Origin: Halobacteroidaceae bacterium
Lineage (GTDB): Bacteria; Bacillota; Halanaerobiia; B1SED10-174
Length of the DNA: 46,078 nucleotides
Assembly: GCA_003554585.1 (NCBI GenBank)
Contig: PWGV01000144.1
Location: 1-46,078, forward strand
Direction: 5' to 3'
Both the position numbers and the translations under genes were made by a program. Positions 1 through 8,229 of the stretch are shown in pieces (the first letter of the stretch is position 1; every line of letters begins with the position of its first letter). Under the pieces are notes generated by a model. The model saw only the letters and a list, made by a program, of their open reading frames with translations. It was not told the DNA's origin and did not search any database.

Positions 1-147
1 ACCAGGAATATGCATCTTTCCTTCAATTTTTGTTCCTTTTCCAACCACGCTCTCTACTTTGTCCCTTTTAACTTCTTCTTTTTTCCATCCTTCGTCTTTT
101 CTCTTTACTTCCTCTTTTCTCTTTACTTCCTCTTTTCTACCCAGCAA
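1..147 (-). CDS. Bactofilin family protein, N-terminal part (runs off window)
   Basis: Reading leftwards from 147, a frame stays open to the window edge and ends in VVGKGTKIEGKMHIPG, the typical entry into the beta-helical bactofilin (polymer-forming cytoskeletal) domain. The preceding 30 or so residues are highly charged and contain a perfect 18-bp tandem repeat (103-120 and 121-138) encoding RKEEVK twice. I chose the TTG at 147-145 because GAGGTGG (159-153) sits at Shine-Dalgarno distance; no ATG is in frame. The gene begins 14 bases beyond the stop of the M23 peptidase gene, a neighbour pairing common for bactofilins, which scaffold cell-wall hydrolases at the membrane. The C-terminal part is outside the window, so length and integrity cannot be judged. 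Confidence 0.8.
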   Translation of the reverse strand, partial: MLGRKEEVKRKEEVKRKDEGWKKEEVKRDKVESVVGKGTKIEGKMHIPG

Positions 148-160
148 AAGCCCCACCTCG

Positions 161-1171
161 CTATTTTTTATTGATAAACTCCAGGGGATTTTGGGGAACT
201 CCGTTCACATGCACTTCGTAATGAAGATGGGGACCGGTGCTCCTTCCGCTATTCCCAGATCGGGCAATAACATCTCCCCTCTTTACTTCTTGGCCTGTCG
301 ACACCAGCAGCTCTCCATTATGCGCGTAACGAGTTTTAAAGCCATAGTCGTGGTCAATATCAACCGTGTAGCCATAACCGGTTCTCCACCCGGAATATGT
401 AACCACACCATCTGCCGTTGCTAAAACCGGCGTCCCATACCAAACAGCAATGTCAACTCCTTCATGGAAGGCCTGACGCCCGGTAAACGGATCTCTTCGG
501 GAGCCAAACCCTGAAGCGATGTAACTGTTGCCCTGATCGGCAAGAGGCCAAACGTTGGGTGTTGCTGCCTGAATAGCGCTATATTCCCGGACTGATTCCA
601 CAAGGATTTCCATGTCCTCCTGCTGGGCTGGTATTACTTCCCGCATTTTGCCCAGTTCCTGGTGCATGCTCTGGATCAACCCAAAAGCATCATCGCGAAG
701 GAGCCTGCTGTTGCGGCCTCCCAAACCTCCAAGCTCAAACTCATAAGGTTGATAGCTCAAAATATTTCCGAGACTCGCAATATGAGCCATCTGTTCCTCT
801 GTCTCCTGCAAATCTTCCGTGAGCAGTTCCTGAATTTTCCGCCCCTGTTGCTGAAGAACAAGTAAATCCTGCTGCAGTTCTTCCGTTTCCCGGAAAAGGT
901 TTGCCAGTTCCTGGCGTAATTTTTGATTCTCCACTCTAACATCCTCCAGGTGAGCCACGACCTTTTGCGAATCCTGGTAGCTATTTAGATAATTCCGGTA
1001 GGAATAGGTTAGAAATCCCATATAGCCAATGATCGCAAAAATCAACAGGAATAGTGCCGCCCGGGGGATTGTAAAACTTAGAGAAGACCCCTCGGAGTGG
1101 GGGATAATTGAAATTGTCAGGCCCTCACGGAACTGTTTCTTAACTTCTTTCCACAATACTTGTTTTTTCAT
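161..1171 (-). CDS. M23 family metallopeptidase (LytM-type), membrane anchored
   Basis: A 336-residue protein with a short cytoplasmic N-terminus, one membrane segment at about residues 35-56, a long coiled coil (about 65-135) and a C-terminal LytM/M23 domain. The zinc ligands are visible as HEGVD (HxxxD) and HLH in GPHLHYEVHVNG, so the peptidase should be active, unlike degenerate EnvC/NlpD types. It is expected to cut peptidoglycan cross-links outside the membrane, with the coiled coil regulating or positioning it. The ATG at 1171 follows GGGGTGAGAG. It lies directly upstream of the bactofilin gene, which suggests a cytoskeleton-hydrolase pair shaping the cell wall. The precise role (division, elongation or sporulation) cannot be told from the sequence. 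Confidence 0.9.
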   Translation of the reverse strand: MKKQVLWKEVKKQFREGLTISIIPHSEGSSLSFTIPRAALFLLIFAIIGYMGFLTYSYRNYLNSYQDSQKVVAHLEDVRVENQKLRQELANLFRETEELQQDLLVLQQQGRKIQELLTEDLQETEEQMAHIASLGNILSYQPYEFELGGLGGRNSRLLRDDAFGLIQSMHQELGKMREVIPAQQEDMEILVESVREYSAIQAATPNVWPLADQGNSYIASGFGSRRDPFTGRQAFHEGVDIAVWYGTPVLATADGVVTYSGWRTGYGYTVDIDHDYGFKTRYAHNGELLVSTGQEVKRGDVIARSGNSGRSTGPHLHYEVHVNGVPQNPLEFINKK

Positions 1172-1238
1172 GCTCTCTCACCCCATCAGGAATCATAAAT
1201 TTCTACAAAGTGTGGATTATTCCTGCCTGAAACCCAAA

Positions 1239-2348
1239 TTATTTGCTTCCTACCGCAGAAACCTTCCATTCCTCCCACGGTTCTTCGTTGCGAATAACAT
1301 GGACTGTGCTGGCCAGGTTAACCACAAGGCCTGCATGGTTCGGAATAATCTCGAGTAAATCTCCTACTTTAATTTCGCTTTCCGGGGGAAGGGTCAGGAT
1401 ACCATGTTCCTCTGCCAGCCTGCTAACAACAATTTCCGCATTTCCCTTAACCTTTCCATATCCAGCAAAAATTGTTCCGCCTTTCACTCCCCTATCCAGG
1501 CTTAAAGTTTTGCTCCCTGCATCAACAATGCACCTTTCCTTCGTGGGCCGGGAAACAACCCTTGTTAAAACAGTTACTGCGCAGTCTTCTTCCATTGCCA
1601 CACCCAGGGAAACCTCTCCCAAATCATTAAAAACATAATTTCCGGGCCTGATTTCTGTAACTCCTTTAACCATTCCGGCCATCTTCGCAGTAGGAGTGGA
1701 CCCAACGCTGACCCGGGGACAGGGCAATCCTTCTTTTTTTAGGTTTGCTGCCAGATCCGCCATCATCTGTCCTTCCTGCCGGCCAATAGCCTGGACCTTT
1801 TCGGGGCCCCTGGCGTCGTGGCAGTGTCCGGCGTGAGTCATTATCCCGGAAAATTCAAGAGACCCTTTTCCCTGGATCTGCCTTGCTAATTCTAAAGCCC
1901 CTTCATCGGGAAGGACTCCACATAGATTGTTCCCGCTATCAATTTCTAAAAGAACTTTTAGCTTTGTTCCTTTTTTACCTGCTTCCCGGGCCAGGGCCCC
2001 AATCCCTTCGGGGCTGTCAGCCACCACGGATATTTCCGCCTTTTCCGCAAACCTTAAGAGCCGTTTGATTTTTTGGGGACCGCTGATTGGAGAGGCCACG
2101 AAAACATCTTTCAGCCCCCCGTCTATCATGGCTTCTGCTTCATCCAGTTTTGAAACTGTTATTCCCACGGCTCCCTGATTGACCTGAATTCTAGCCAGCC
2201 GGGGAATTTTATGGGCCTTTACGTGGGGCCGGAGATCTACACCAGCCTCGCCGGCAAAACCTGCCATATCGGTTATATTTCGGACCAGTATTGCTTCTCT
2301 TAGTAACGGCACTGGGGTGTCAATTGCGGCAAATTTTTTTTTAGTCAA
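1239..2348 (-). CDS. D-threonine aldolase / D-serine dehydratase-fold PLP protein
   Basis: A 369-residue member of the fold-III (alanine-racemase N-terminal barrel) D-threonine aldolase/D-serine dehydratase family. LRPHVKAHK at residues 39-47 carries the PLP lysine (K44), and the C-terminal domain ends in PNHAGLVVNL. In family members the equivalent of this last motif is HxC or HxD, which binds a metal; here the second ligand is glycine (H338, G340), so the metal site looks incomplete and the substrate is uncertain. The start is TTG at 2348-2346, overlapping the stop of the upstream trkA-like gene (TTGA), with GGAGG nine bases upstream. D-threonine aldolase, D-serine dehydratase or another D-amino-acid activity are all possible. 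Confidence 0.8.
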   Translation of the reverse strand: MTKKKFAAIDTPVPLLREAILVRNITDMAGFAGEAGVDLRPHVKAHKIPRLARIQVNQGAVGITVSKLDEAEAMIDGGLKDVFVASPISGPQKIKRLLRFAEKAEISVVADSPEGIGALAREAGKKGTKLKVLLEIDSGNNLCGVLPDEGALELARQIQGKGSLEFSGIMTHAGHCHDARGPEKVQAIGRQEGQMMADLAANLKKEGLPCPRVSVGSTPTAKMAGMVKGVTEIRPGNYVFNDLGEVSLGVAMEEDCAVTVLTRVVSRPTKERCIVDAGSKTLSLDRGVKGGTIFAGYGKVKGNAEIVVSRLAEEHGILTLPPESEIKVGDLLEIIPNHAGLVVNLASTVHVIRNEEPWEEWKVSAVGSK

Positions 2349-3013
2349 CGGAGGGCACCTCCATTTAGCTGATGAACAAGTTCTTCCTGGGCGCTGGAAT
2401 CAGCAAGAGCCAGAACCTTATCTCCATCGCGGAGAACAGTATTACCCCTGGGAACCAGGGCAGTGTCACCCCGCAAAATCGTAACCAGGATGGCTTCCAT
2501 TGGCAGGTCAATGTCTTTAATTTTCTGTCCCGCAACAGGAGCACCATTACAAACCTTTATTTCAACCATATTCAGGTCGCCAACTTTTTGGTTGAGAAGG
2601 GAAGTTATTTCCTCCAAGCTAACATCCTTGGTTACCAGGCCTGCGAGGATCGAAGAACTGCTCACAGCAACATTTACTCCCAGCCATTCAAAAAGCTTTT
2701 CATTCCCCGGGGTATTAACCGCAGTAAAAGTCCGGGGTACATGGAACTGGCGCTCCGCCATCTGGCAGATAGCCAGATTGTCGTGGTCATCATTGGTTAC
2801 TGCTAGAACCACGTCGGCTTCCTCCACACCTGCTTTTTTCAAAACTTCCGGTTCCGAACCGTCCCCGTGCATAACCTGAATTCGGGGGTCTTGTTTTATG
2901 TTTCGGGCTTTTTCCTCATCCTGTTCAATCAAAATTACATTGATTTGTTTTTCGCTTAAATCTTTGGCCAGATAGCGGCCCATTTTCCCGCCGCCAACAA
3001 TTAGAACCTGCAT
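2345..3013 (-). CDS. TrkA/KtrA-type NAD-binding potassium transport regulator
   Basis: A 222-residue protein with an N-terminal Rossmann RCK domain (VGGGKMGRYLAKDL, with the acidic residue after the second strand in ILIEQDEEKA) and a C-terminal TrkA_C domain at about residues 135-215. Such proteins bind NAD(H) or ATP/ADP and gate TrkH/KtrB potassium channels at the membrane. I set the start at the ATG at 3013 because AGGAGG lies seven bases upstream; the longer frame to 3040 has no ribosome site and would add nine residues ahead of the conserved MQVLIVGGG. No membrane subunit is encoded in the window, so its partner is elsewhere. It sits between parB and the D-threonine-aldolase-like gene, probably in one transcript. 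Confidence 0.87.
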   Translation of the reverse strand: MQVLIVGGGKMGRYLAKDLSEKQINVILIEQDEEKARNIKQDPRIQVMHGDGSEPEVLKKAGVEEADVVLAVTNDDHDNLAICQMAERQFHVPRTFTAVNTPGNEKLFEWLGVNVAVSSSSILAGLVTKDVSLEEITSLLNQKVGDLNMVEIKVCNGAPVAGQKIKDIDLPMEAILVTILRGDTALVPRGNTVLRDGDKVLALADSSAQEELVHQLNGGALR

Positions 3014-3040
3014 TTTCCAACCTCCTAACAATTTACCCAA

Positions 3041-3892
3041 CTAATGCTCCCTGCCCAGAAGGTCGTATATCCTTTCCAGTTCCTGCAGGGAACGGTATTC
3101 AATATTGATTGTCCCTTTTTCCGGGCCCCGGGGCTTAATTGCAACCCTTGTGCCCAGGGAGTTGTTAATCTCTTCTTCTAGTTTATTTATCTGTTCATTC
3201 CGGTAGGAAGGGCGATTGCTTTTTCTCCTCTGCTTTCTTTCCCTCCAGGCGGAAACAAGTTTTTCTGTCTGCCGGACATTAAAACCTTCCTTCACTATTA
3301 CCCGGGCAGCTTCCTTCTGCTCTTCCTGGGACGGCAGAGCAAGTAGGGCACGGGCATGCCCCATGCTGATTGTTCCACGTGAAACATTTTCCTGAACCTC
3401 CGGATCCAGCTTTAACAGGCGCAGCGAATTGGCAATTCCCGACCTGCTTTTTCCCAGGGTCCGGGAAACTTCTTCTTGGGTCAGCTCAAAATCTCCAATC
3501 AGCCTCTGCAAGGCTTGGGCCTCTTCAATCGGGTTCAGGTCCTCCCGCTGCAGGTTTTCAATCAGGGCTATCTCCATCATTTCCCTTTCAGCAAAATCCC
3601 TTGTGACAACGGGAACTCTTTTCAATCCCGCCTTTATTGCTGCCCGCCAGCGCCTCTCTCCGGCGACAATCTGAAAGCGTTTTTTTTCCATTTTCCTGAC
3701 AATCAGCGGTTGAATTACACCGTGTTGTTTTATGGATTCCGTTAATTCGGCAAGGGATTCGTCAGAAAAATCTTCTCGCGGCTGGTACGGGTTGGATTCA
3801 ATATAATCGAGGGGAATTTGATTGGCTTCTCCTTCCAGTTGCCCGGGAGGAATTAACGCTTCCAGACCTTTTCCAAGGCGCTTTTTACTCAT
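3041..3892 (-). CDS. parB: Chromosome partitioning protein ParB (Spo0J)
   Basis: A 283-residue ParB. The N-terminus is typical (MSKKRLGKGLEALIPP), followed by the CTPase/ParB-N domain with NPYQPREDF and GERRWRAA, the helix-turn-helix region EEVSRTLGKSRSGIANSLRL, and a C-terminal dimerisation domain. It loads on parS and slides as a CTP-dependent clamp to recruit SMC and work with ParA. The start ATG overlaps the parA stop by eight bases (ATGAGTAA), indicating translational coupling. A parS sequence lies inside the gene (3371-3386), as it does in spo0J of Bacillus. It is distinguished from the other ParB-like gene (noc) by its N-terminus and its position after parA. Confidence 0.96.
   Translation of the reverse strand: MSKKRLGKGLEALIPPGQLEGEANQIPLDYIESNPYQPREDFSDESLAELTESIKQHGVIQPLIVRKMEKKRFQIVAGERRWRAAIKAGLKRVPVVTRDFAEREMMEIALIENLQREDLNPIEEAQALQRLIGDFELTQEEVSRTLGKSRSGIANSLRLLKLDPEVQENVSRGTISMGHARALLALPSQEEQKEAARVIVKEGFNVRQTEKLVSAWRERKQRRKSNRPSYRNEQINKLEEEINNSLGTRVAIKPRGPEKGTINIEYRSLQELERIYDLLGREH
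3371..3386. promoter_or_regulatory. parS centromere site
   Basis: TGTTCCACGTGAAACA fits the Firmicute parS consensus TGTTNCACGTGAAACA at every position. It lies within the parB coding region. It would nucleate ParB clamps for origin segregation and SMC loading. I found no second site with a CACGTG core and matching arms in the window, though this was an eye scan. Confidence 0.92.
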
Positions 3893-4667
3893 TCTTCACG
3901 CCTCCTTTCAGCCGGGTTAAAAATTCCTCGGCCAGCTCCTGATAAGATCGGGCCCCCTTTGATCTGGGGTCGTAAAGGATGATGGGGAGCCCAAAAGAAG
4001 GAGCTTCGCTCAACCTAACATTCCGGGGTATTACAGTGCCATACACTTTCTCGCGAAAATAATTTTTTACTTCTTCGATAACCTGCTGGGAAAGATTGGT
4101 CCGGGAGTCATACATGGTCATGATAACCCCCGCAATCTCCAGGTCCGGGTTCAAATGATTTTGCACAAGCTTAATGGTCTGCATTAACTGGCCCAGGCCT
4201 TCCAAGGCATAATATTCGCATTGAATGGGTACCAGGATTTTTTCAGCCGCAGCCAGGGCATTTAGAGTTAAAAGCCCCAGAGAAGGAGGGCAGTCGATTA
4301 TTGTAAAATCATAGTTGTCCTTAACTTTTTCCAGGGCTCGGCGGAGTTTGACTTCCCGGGAAAAAGAAGAAACCAGCTCTATTTCAGCCCCGGCCAGTTC
4401 AATGGTTGCAGGAACCAGGTCCAGGTTCTCTACACTGGTTTCAACAATAATTTCGGTTATTGGAACATCTTCAACAAGCAGGCTGTATACACACTGCTCC
4501 AGTTCGCTTTTATCCACTCCAACGCCACTGGTTGCATTGCCCTGGGGATCGATATCAACGACAAGAATCTTTTTGCCCTTCTCCGCCAGGGTGGCGCCAA
4601 GGTTTACTGCAGTAGTGCTTTTCCCCACGCCACCTTTCTGGTTGACCACGGCCAGCACTGTGCCCAT
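3885..4667 (-). CDS. parA: Chromosome partitioning ATPase ParA (Soj)
   Basis: A 260-residue deviant Walker ATPase. The P-loop NQKGGVGKSTT lies at about residues 9-19, Walker A' is in VVDIDPQGNATSG, and FTIIDCPPSLG supplies Walker B. It forms ATP dimers on nucleoid DNA, interacts with ParB, and in Bacillus also controls DnaA. The start is the ATG at 4667, preceded by GAGGGGTGA that overlaps the noc stop codon; a longer open frame to 4757 runs inside noc and its 30 extra residues do not resemble ParA. The stop overlaps the parB start by eight bases. The order noc-parA-parB in one direction matches many Firmicutes. Confidence 0.96.
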   Translation of the reverse strand: MGTVLAVVNQKGGVGKSTTAVNLGATLAEKGKKILVVDIDPQGNATSGVGVDKSELEQCVYSLLVEDVPITEIIVETSVENLDLVPATIELAGAEIELVSSFSREVKLRRALEKVKDNYDFTIIDCPPSLGLLTLNALAAAEKILVPIQCEYYALEGLGQLMQTIKLVQNHLNPDLEIAGVIMTMYDSRTNLSQQVIEEVKNYFREKVYGTVIPRNVRLSEAPSFGLPIILYDPRSKGARSYQELAEEFLTRLKGGVKNE

Positions 4668-4671
4668 TTTT

Positions 4672-5514
4672 TCACCCCTCAATTCTTTTCTTCTTGGGCA
4701 TCTTGATGTGGAAGGAGATCGAATCCTCGCCTTCTTCCTCTTCAAACTGAATATCAAGGCCCCATTCCTTCATTTCTTTAACGGTTTTCCGGATGGTATT
4801 GACATAAAGCCTGGTGTCCTCAAATACTTTTAAAACCCGGCCGCCTTCTTTTTTCTTGGACTTTTCCCGTTCCCGTTGGTTTAGCCTTTCAACCAGTTTC
4901 TCGGTCTGACCAACGGAGTAAGCGTTCCGAATTACCTCCTGCAGCGCTTTTTTTTGGAGCTCTGTTGTTCCAAGCTTCAGTAGTGTCCGGGCATGCCGTT
5001 CGGTTAAACCGGCCTCAATAATTTTATCCCTGAGCGTCCCGGGGAGGCGAAGTAAACGGAGTTTATTTGCTATTGCGGACTGGCTTCGGCCAATTTTTTC
5101 CGCAAGTTCTTCCTGCTTCATATCGAAAGAAAAAAGCATCCTCTGATACCCGGTAGCTTCTTCAAAAAAATTCAAATCTTCTCGCTGCAGGTTTTCCACC
5201 AGGGCGAGTTGAGCCATTTCTCTGTCCCCGATTTTTTTTACAAGGCAGGGCGCTTCTTCTCTGCCCAGCATTTTCAGGGCCTTCATTCTTCTTTCCCCGG
5301 CAATTATCTGAAAACCATCCTCCCAGGGGCGCAACAAAAGAGGCTGCAGAAGCCCATTTTCCTCAATGGAAGCAGCCAGTTCTTTTATTTCATTATAGCC
5401 GAAACTGGTCCGGGGTTGATAGGGGTTCGGAGAAATTTTTTCAAGTTTAATAAACCTGATATCCTCGCTATTTTCAGTTCCCGGCCCAAAGAATTTTGCC
5501 AGGGGATTTTTCAC
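4672..5514 (-). CDS. noc: Nucleoid occlusion protein Noc (ParB family)
   Basis: A 280-residue ParB paralogue with NPYQPRTSF, GERRMKAL, the HTH region EELAEKIGRSQSAIANKLRL and a C-terminus ending in KMPKKKR like Bacillus Noc. The GTG at 5514 is preferred: GGGAGGGG lies five bases upstream, and the resulting N-terminus VKNPLAKFFGPG mirrors the membrane-binding amphipathic helix of Bacillus Noc (MKHSFSRFFGLG). A longer frame from TTG at 5547 has only a weak ribosome site. Noc binds dispersed NBS sites, spreads with CTP and tethers DNA to the membrane to block FtsZ assembly over the nucleoid. A perfect NBS lies 2.7 kb away in mnmE. Confidence 0.92.
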   Translation of the reverse strand: MKNPLAKFFGPGTENSEDIRFIKLEKISPNPYQPRTSFGYNEIKELAASIEENGLLQPLLLRPWEDGFQIIAGERRMKALKMLGREEAPCLVKKIGDREMAQLALVENLQREDLNFFEEATGYQRMLFSFDMKQEELAEKIGRSQSAIANKLRLLRLPGTLRDKIIEAGLTERHARTLLKLGTTELQKKALQEVIRNAYSVGQTEKLVERLNQREREKSKKKEGGRVLKVFEDTRLYVNTIRKTVKEMKEWGLDIQFEEEEGEDSISFHIKMPKKKRIEG

Positions 5515-5611
5515 GGTTACCCCTCCCGTACCTTGGTATTGCTCCAACCTTATATTTCTGTACCGAGCTCCGTTTTCCCTTCTAGTAAAAAATATCTCTT
5601 AATCCCTTATT

Positions 5612-5640
5612 ATTAAACGCTTATTCGCCTTTTATCCCAA
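5612..5640 (-). promoter_or_regulatory. Candidate promoter for noc-parA-parB
   Basis: On the minus strand TTGGGA (5640-5635), a 17-base spacer and TTTAAT (5617-5612) lie at the end of rsmG, about 100 bases before the noc start. Matches are 4/6 and 5/6 to the sigma-A consensus. The 117-base rsmG-noc gap is the largest between mnmG and the parB end, so a separate promoter is plausible, but the match is only moderate. Confidence 0.35.
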
Positions 5641-6342
5641 TGGTCTTTTTTTTATAGCCGCTGGACGCCGGGGAAATCGGGAAGGAGTTTTTTCTATTTT
5701 TTTTACAAGCTGTAAGAAGTGTTCCTTACCGCTTATCGAATGGGAAAAGCGCTTATCAATACCTCCACCCAGCATTTGCAAGGCTTCCCGGCTCTTTTCC
5801 AGTTCTTCATCAAGAGCGGGGCCCTTCCAGGCCAGGAGAAAACCTCCAATCCTAATAAAGGGAAGGGCCAGTTCTAAAAGGGCAGGGAGGGAGGCAAGTC
5901 CTCGAGCAGTTAAAAGCCCTATCTTTTCCCGGAACTCATCTTCTTTAGCCAGGTCTTCCGCTCGAGCGTTTATAACATAAACCTCTTTAAGCTCCAGGCT
6001 CCTAACTAAGTTCCTGAGAAATTCCGCTTTTTTCTCCCTGCTTTCCACAAGGTAAAAGGCCCTTTTTTCGCTGCAGATGGCCAGGGGTATTCCCGGAAGC
6101 CCACCGCCCGAGCCCAGGTCCATCCAGGGCCCGTCCAGGTAAGAAAGCAGGGGGAGGGCGACAAGAGAATCCAGCAGGTGGCGTTCTAAAAAATTCTTTT
6201 CTTCCCCCCTGCCCAGGAGGTTGAAAACCTGGTTTGCAGAAAGGAGTTCCCGGGCGAATAAGTCCAATTTATCAATCTTTTCCTGGGGGATTTCCAGCCC
6301 TTTTTTACCCAGTACTGCGGTGATTTCTTCGGGACTAGTCAT
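5632..6342 (-). CDS. rsmG: 16S rRNA (guanine-527-N7)-methyltransferase RsmG
   Basis: A 236-residue GidB/RsmG methyltransferase. WMDLGSGGGLPGIPLAI (about residues 73-89) is the SAM-binding glycine motif, followed by LVESREKKAEFLRNL, and the C-terminus SRFPRRPAAIKKRPL matches the family tail. It methylates N7 of G527 in 16S rRNA. The ATG at 6342 overlaps the mnmG stop by eight bases (ATGACTAG), the usual gidA-gidB coupling. The length is normal and no defect is visible. Confidence 0.96.
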   Translation of the reverse strand: MTSPEEITAVLGKKGLEIPQEKIDKLDLFARELLSANQVFNLLGRGEEKNFLERHLLDSLVALPLLSYLDGPWMDLGSGGGLPGIPLAICSEKRAFYLVESREKKAEFLRNLVRSLELKEVYVINARAEDLAKEDEFREKIGLLTARGLASLPALLELALPFIRIGGFLLAWKGPALDEELEKSREALQMLGGGIDKRFSHSISGKEHFLQLVKKIEKTPSRFPRRPAAIKKRPLG

Positions 6343-8218
6343 TTCTTTTTTTCCTTTCCAGGTAAATCAGGAGGGAGGTTATATCTGCAGGGGAAACCCC
6401 ATTTATCCGGCTCGCCTGTCCCACAGAACGGGGCCGGACGGCTTTCAATTTTTGTCGGGCTTCTGTTCTCAGGTTGGGAACCTCTTCATAGTTGATTTCA
6501 TCTGGCAAAAGCTTTTTTTCCAATTTCTTAAAGTGCTCAATTTCCCTTTTCTGCCTCTCTATATAGCCTTCGTACTTTATCATGGTTTCAACCTGTTCCT
6601 GAATTCCTTTCCTAAAATGGGGGAGTTCGGGTTCAAGGTCCAAAAGGTCAACCCAGGTGATTTCCGGACGGCGGAAAATTTCCTTTAAAGAAACAGGCTT
6701 ATTCAATCCTCCACTGCCTTTTTCCTGGAGGATTTCATTAACCTGGGGGGTAGGTTTGACCTGGATTTTTTCCAGAAGTCCCAGGACCATTTCAATTTCT
6801 TTTTGTTTTTCCTGGAATAATTTCCAATGGCCATCTGCAAGAAGTCCAATTTTCCGCCCGAGAGGGGAAAGCCTCTGGTCGGCATTATCCTGTCTCAGTA
6901 AAAGGCGGTATTCCGCCCTCGAGGTAAGCATCCGGTAGGGCTCCTCAGTTCCCTTGGTAACAAGATCATCGATCAGAACGCCAATGTAGGCCTGGGCCCG
7001 GTCTAAAATAATGGGGGCTTCGCCCCGCAGGGAGAGGGCTGCGTTTATTCCCGCAATTAAACCCTGTCCGCCAGCTTCTTCATAACCCGAAGTTCCGTTA
7101 ACCTGTCCCGCGGTATAGAGGCCTTCAATATGCCTAGTTTCCAGGGTAAGGTTTAGTTGTCTGGTGTCAATTACATCGTATTCGATGGCATAACCCGGCC
7201 GAACCATGTCTACTCTCTCCATGCCGGTTATAGTTCGCAGGAAAGAAAACTGGACGTCTTCGGGAAGGCTGGTGGGGAGGCCGGAAAGGTACATTTCCCG
7301 GGTGGAAAGCCCTTCCGGTTCTATAAAAATCTGGTGGCTTTCTTTATTGGGAAAGCTCACTACCTTGTCTTCGATAGAAGGGCAGTAGCGGGGCCCGGTT
7401 CCCTCAATTACTCCAGAAAAGAGGGGAGCACGGTGGATATTCTCATTAATTATTGCATGAGTTTGGGGATTGGTGTGAGTTAAATGACAGGGGAGCTGCC
7501 CCTCGATTCCCTCACGACCCTCGTGAAGGAAAGAGAAGAAGAGCGAACCCGGGTGCCCGGGCTGGGGTTCCGTTTTTTCGTAATCAATTGTTCGGCCGAG
7601 GACGCGGGGAGGGGTACCGGTTTTAAAGCGCTTCAGGGTAAAACCGTGTTCCTGCAAGGAACGGGAAAGTTCTCTGGCCGGCATTTGTTGATTGGGGCCT
7701 GCTTCAAAAGTCGTTTCTCCAATAATAATTCGGCCGCGCAAAAAGGTTCCGGTAGTCAGGATAACTTTCTGACCCCGATATTTAATTCCCGTTACGGTCT
7801 CTACTCCCCGGATCTTTCCTTCTTCAACCAGTATTTTGGTAACCAACCCCTGTTTTAGATCAAGGTTGCTTTCTTCTTCTAAAATTTTTTTCATCCGCAG
7901 GTGGTACTTCTTTTTATCTGCCTGGGCCCGAAGAGCTTGAACTGCAGGGCCTTTCCGGGTATTCAGCATGCGGACCTGGATCATCGTAGCGTCAATATTA
8001 TGCCCCATTTCTCCCCCGAGGGCATCAATTTCCCGAACAATATGCCCCTTGGCTGGTCCGCCTAACGAGGGATTGCAGGGCATAAAAGCAACATGGTCCA
8101 GGTCAATGGTCAAAACCAGGGTTTTTAAACCCATTCTCGCGGCAGCAAGGGCCGCTTCACAGCCGGCATGCCCGGCCCCAATTACTATAGCCTGATAGTA
8201 CTGCGGATATTCAAACAT
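6335..8218 (-). CDS. mnmG: tRNA uridine-5-carboxymethylaminomethyl modification enzyme MnmG
   Basis: A 627-residue FAD protein of full length. It starts with the dinucleotide-binding motif VIGAGHAGCEAALAAARMG and contains the family signatures PCNPSLGGPAKGHIVREIDALGG, TSRAEYRLLLRQDNAD and a C-terminal helical domain for MnmE and tRNA contact. With MnmE it installs cmnm5 at U34 of tRNAs. The ATG at 8218 lies 11 bases after the mnmE stop and the gene overlaps rsmG. Confidence 0.97.
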   Translation of the reverse strand: MFEYPQYYQAIVIGAGHAGCEAALAAARMGLKTLVLTIDLDHVAFMPCNPSLGGPAKGHIVREIDALGGEMGHNIDATMIQVRMLNTRKGPAVQALRAQADKKKYHLRMKKILEEESNLDLKQGLVTKILVEEGKIRGVETVTGIKYRGQKVILTTGTFLRGRIIIGETTFEAGPNQQMPARELSRSLQEHGFTLKRFKTGTPPRVLGRTIDYEKTEPQPGHPGSLFFSFLHEGREGIEGQLPCHLTHTNPQTHAIINENIHRAPLFSGVIEGTGPRYCPSIEDKVVSFPNKESHQIFIEPEGLSTREMYLSGLPTSLPEDVQFSFLRTITGMERVDMVRPGYAIEYDVIDTRQLNLTLETRHIEGLYTAGQVNGTSGYEEAGGQGLIAGINAALSLRGEAPIILDRAQAYIGVLIDDLVTKGTEEPYRMLTSRAEYRLLLRQDNADQRLSPLGRKIGLLADGHWKLFQEKQKEIEMVLGLLEKIQVKPTPQVNEILQEKGSGGLNKPVSLKEIFRRPEITWVDLLDLEPELPHFRKGIQEQVETMIKYEGYIERQKREIEHFKKLEKKLLPDEINYEEVPNLRTEARQKLKAVRPRSVGQASRINGVSPADITSLLIYLERKKRND

Positions 8219-8229
8219 TTTTTTGCCCC

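Noticed and set aside
59-424. A plus-strand open frame at the left edge
   Set aside because: It is antisense to the bactofilin and M23 genes and its low-complexity start is the complement of the lysine/glutamate repeat.
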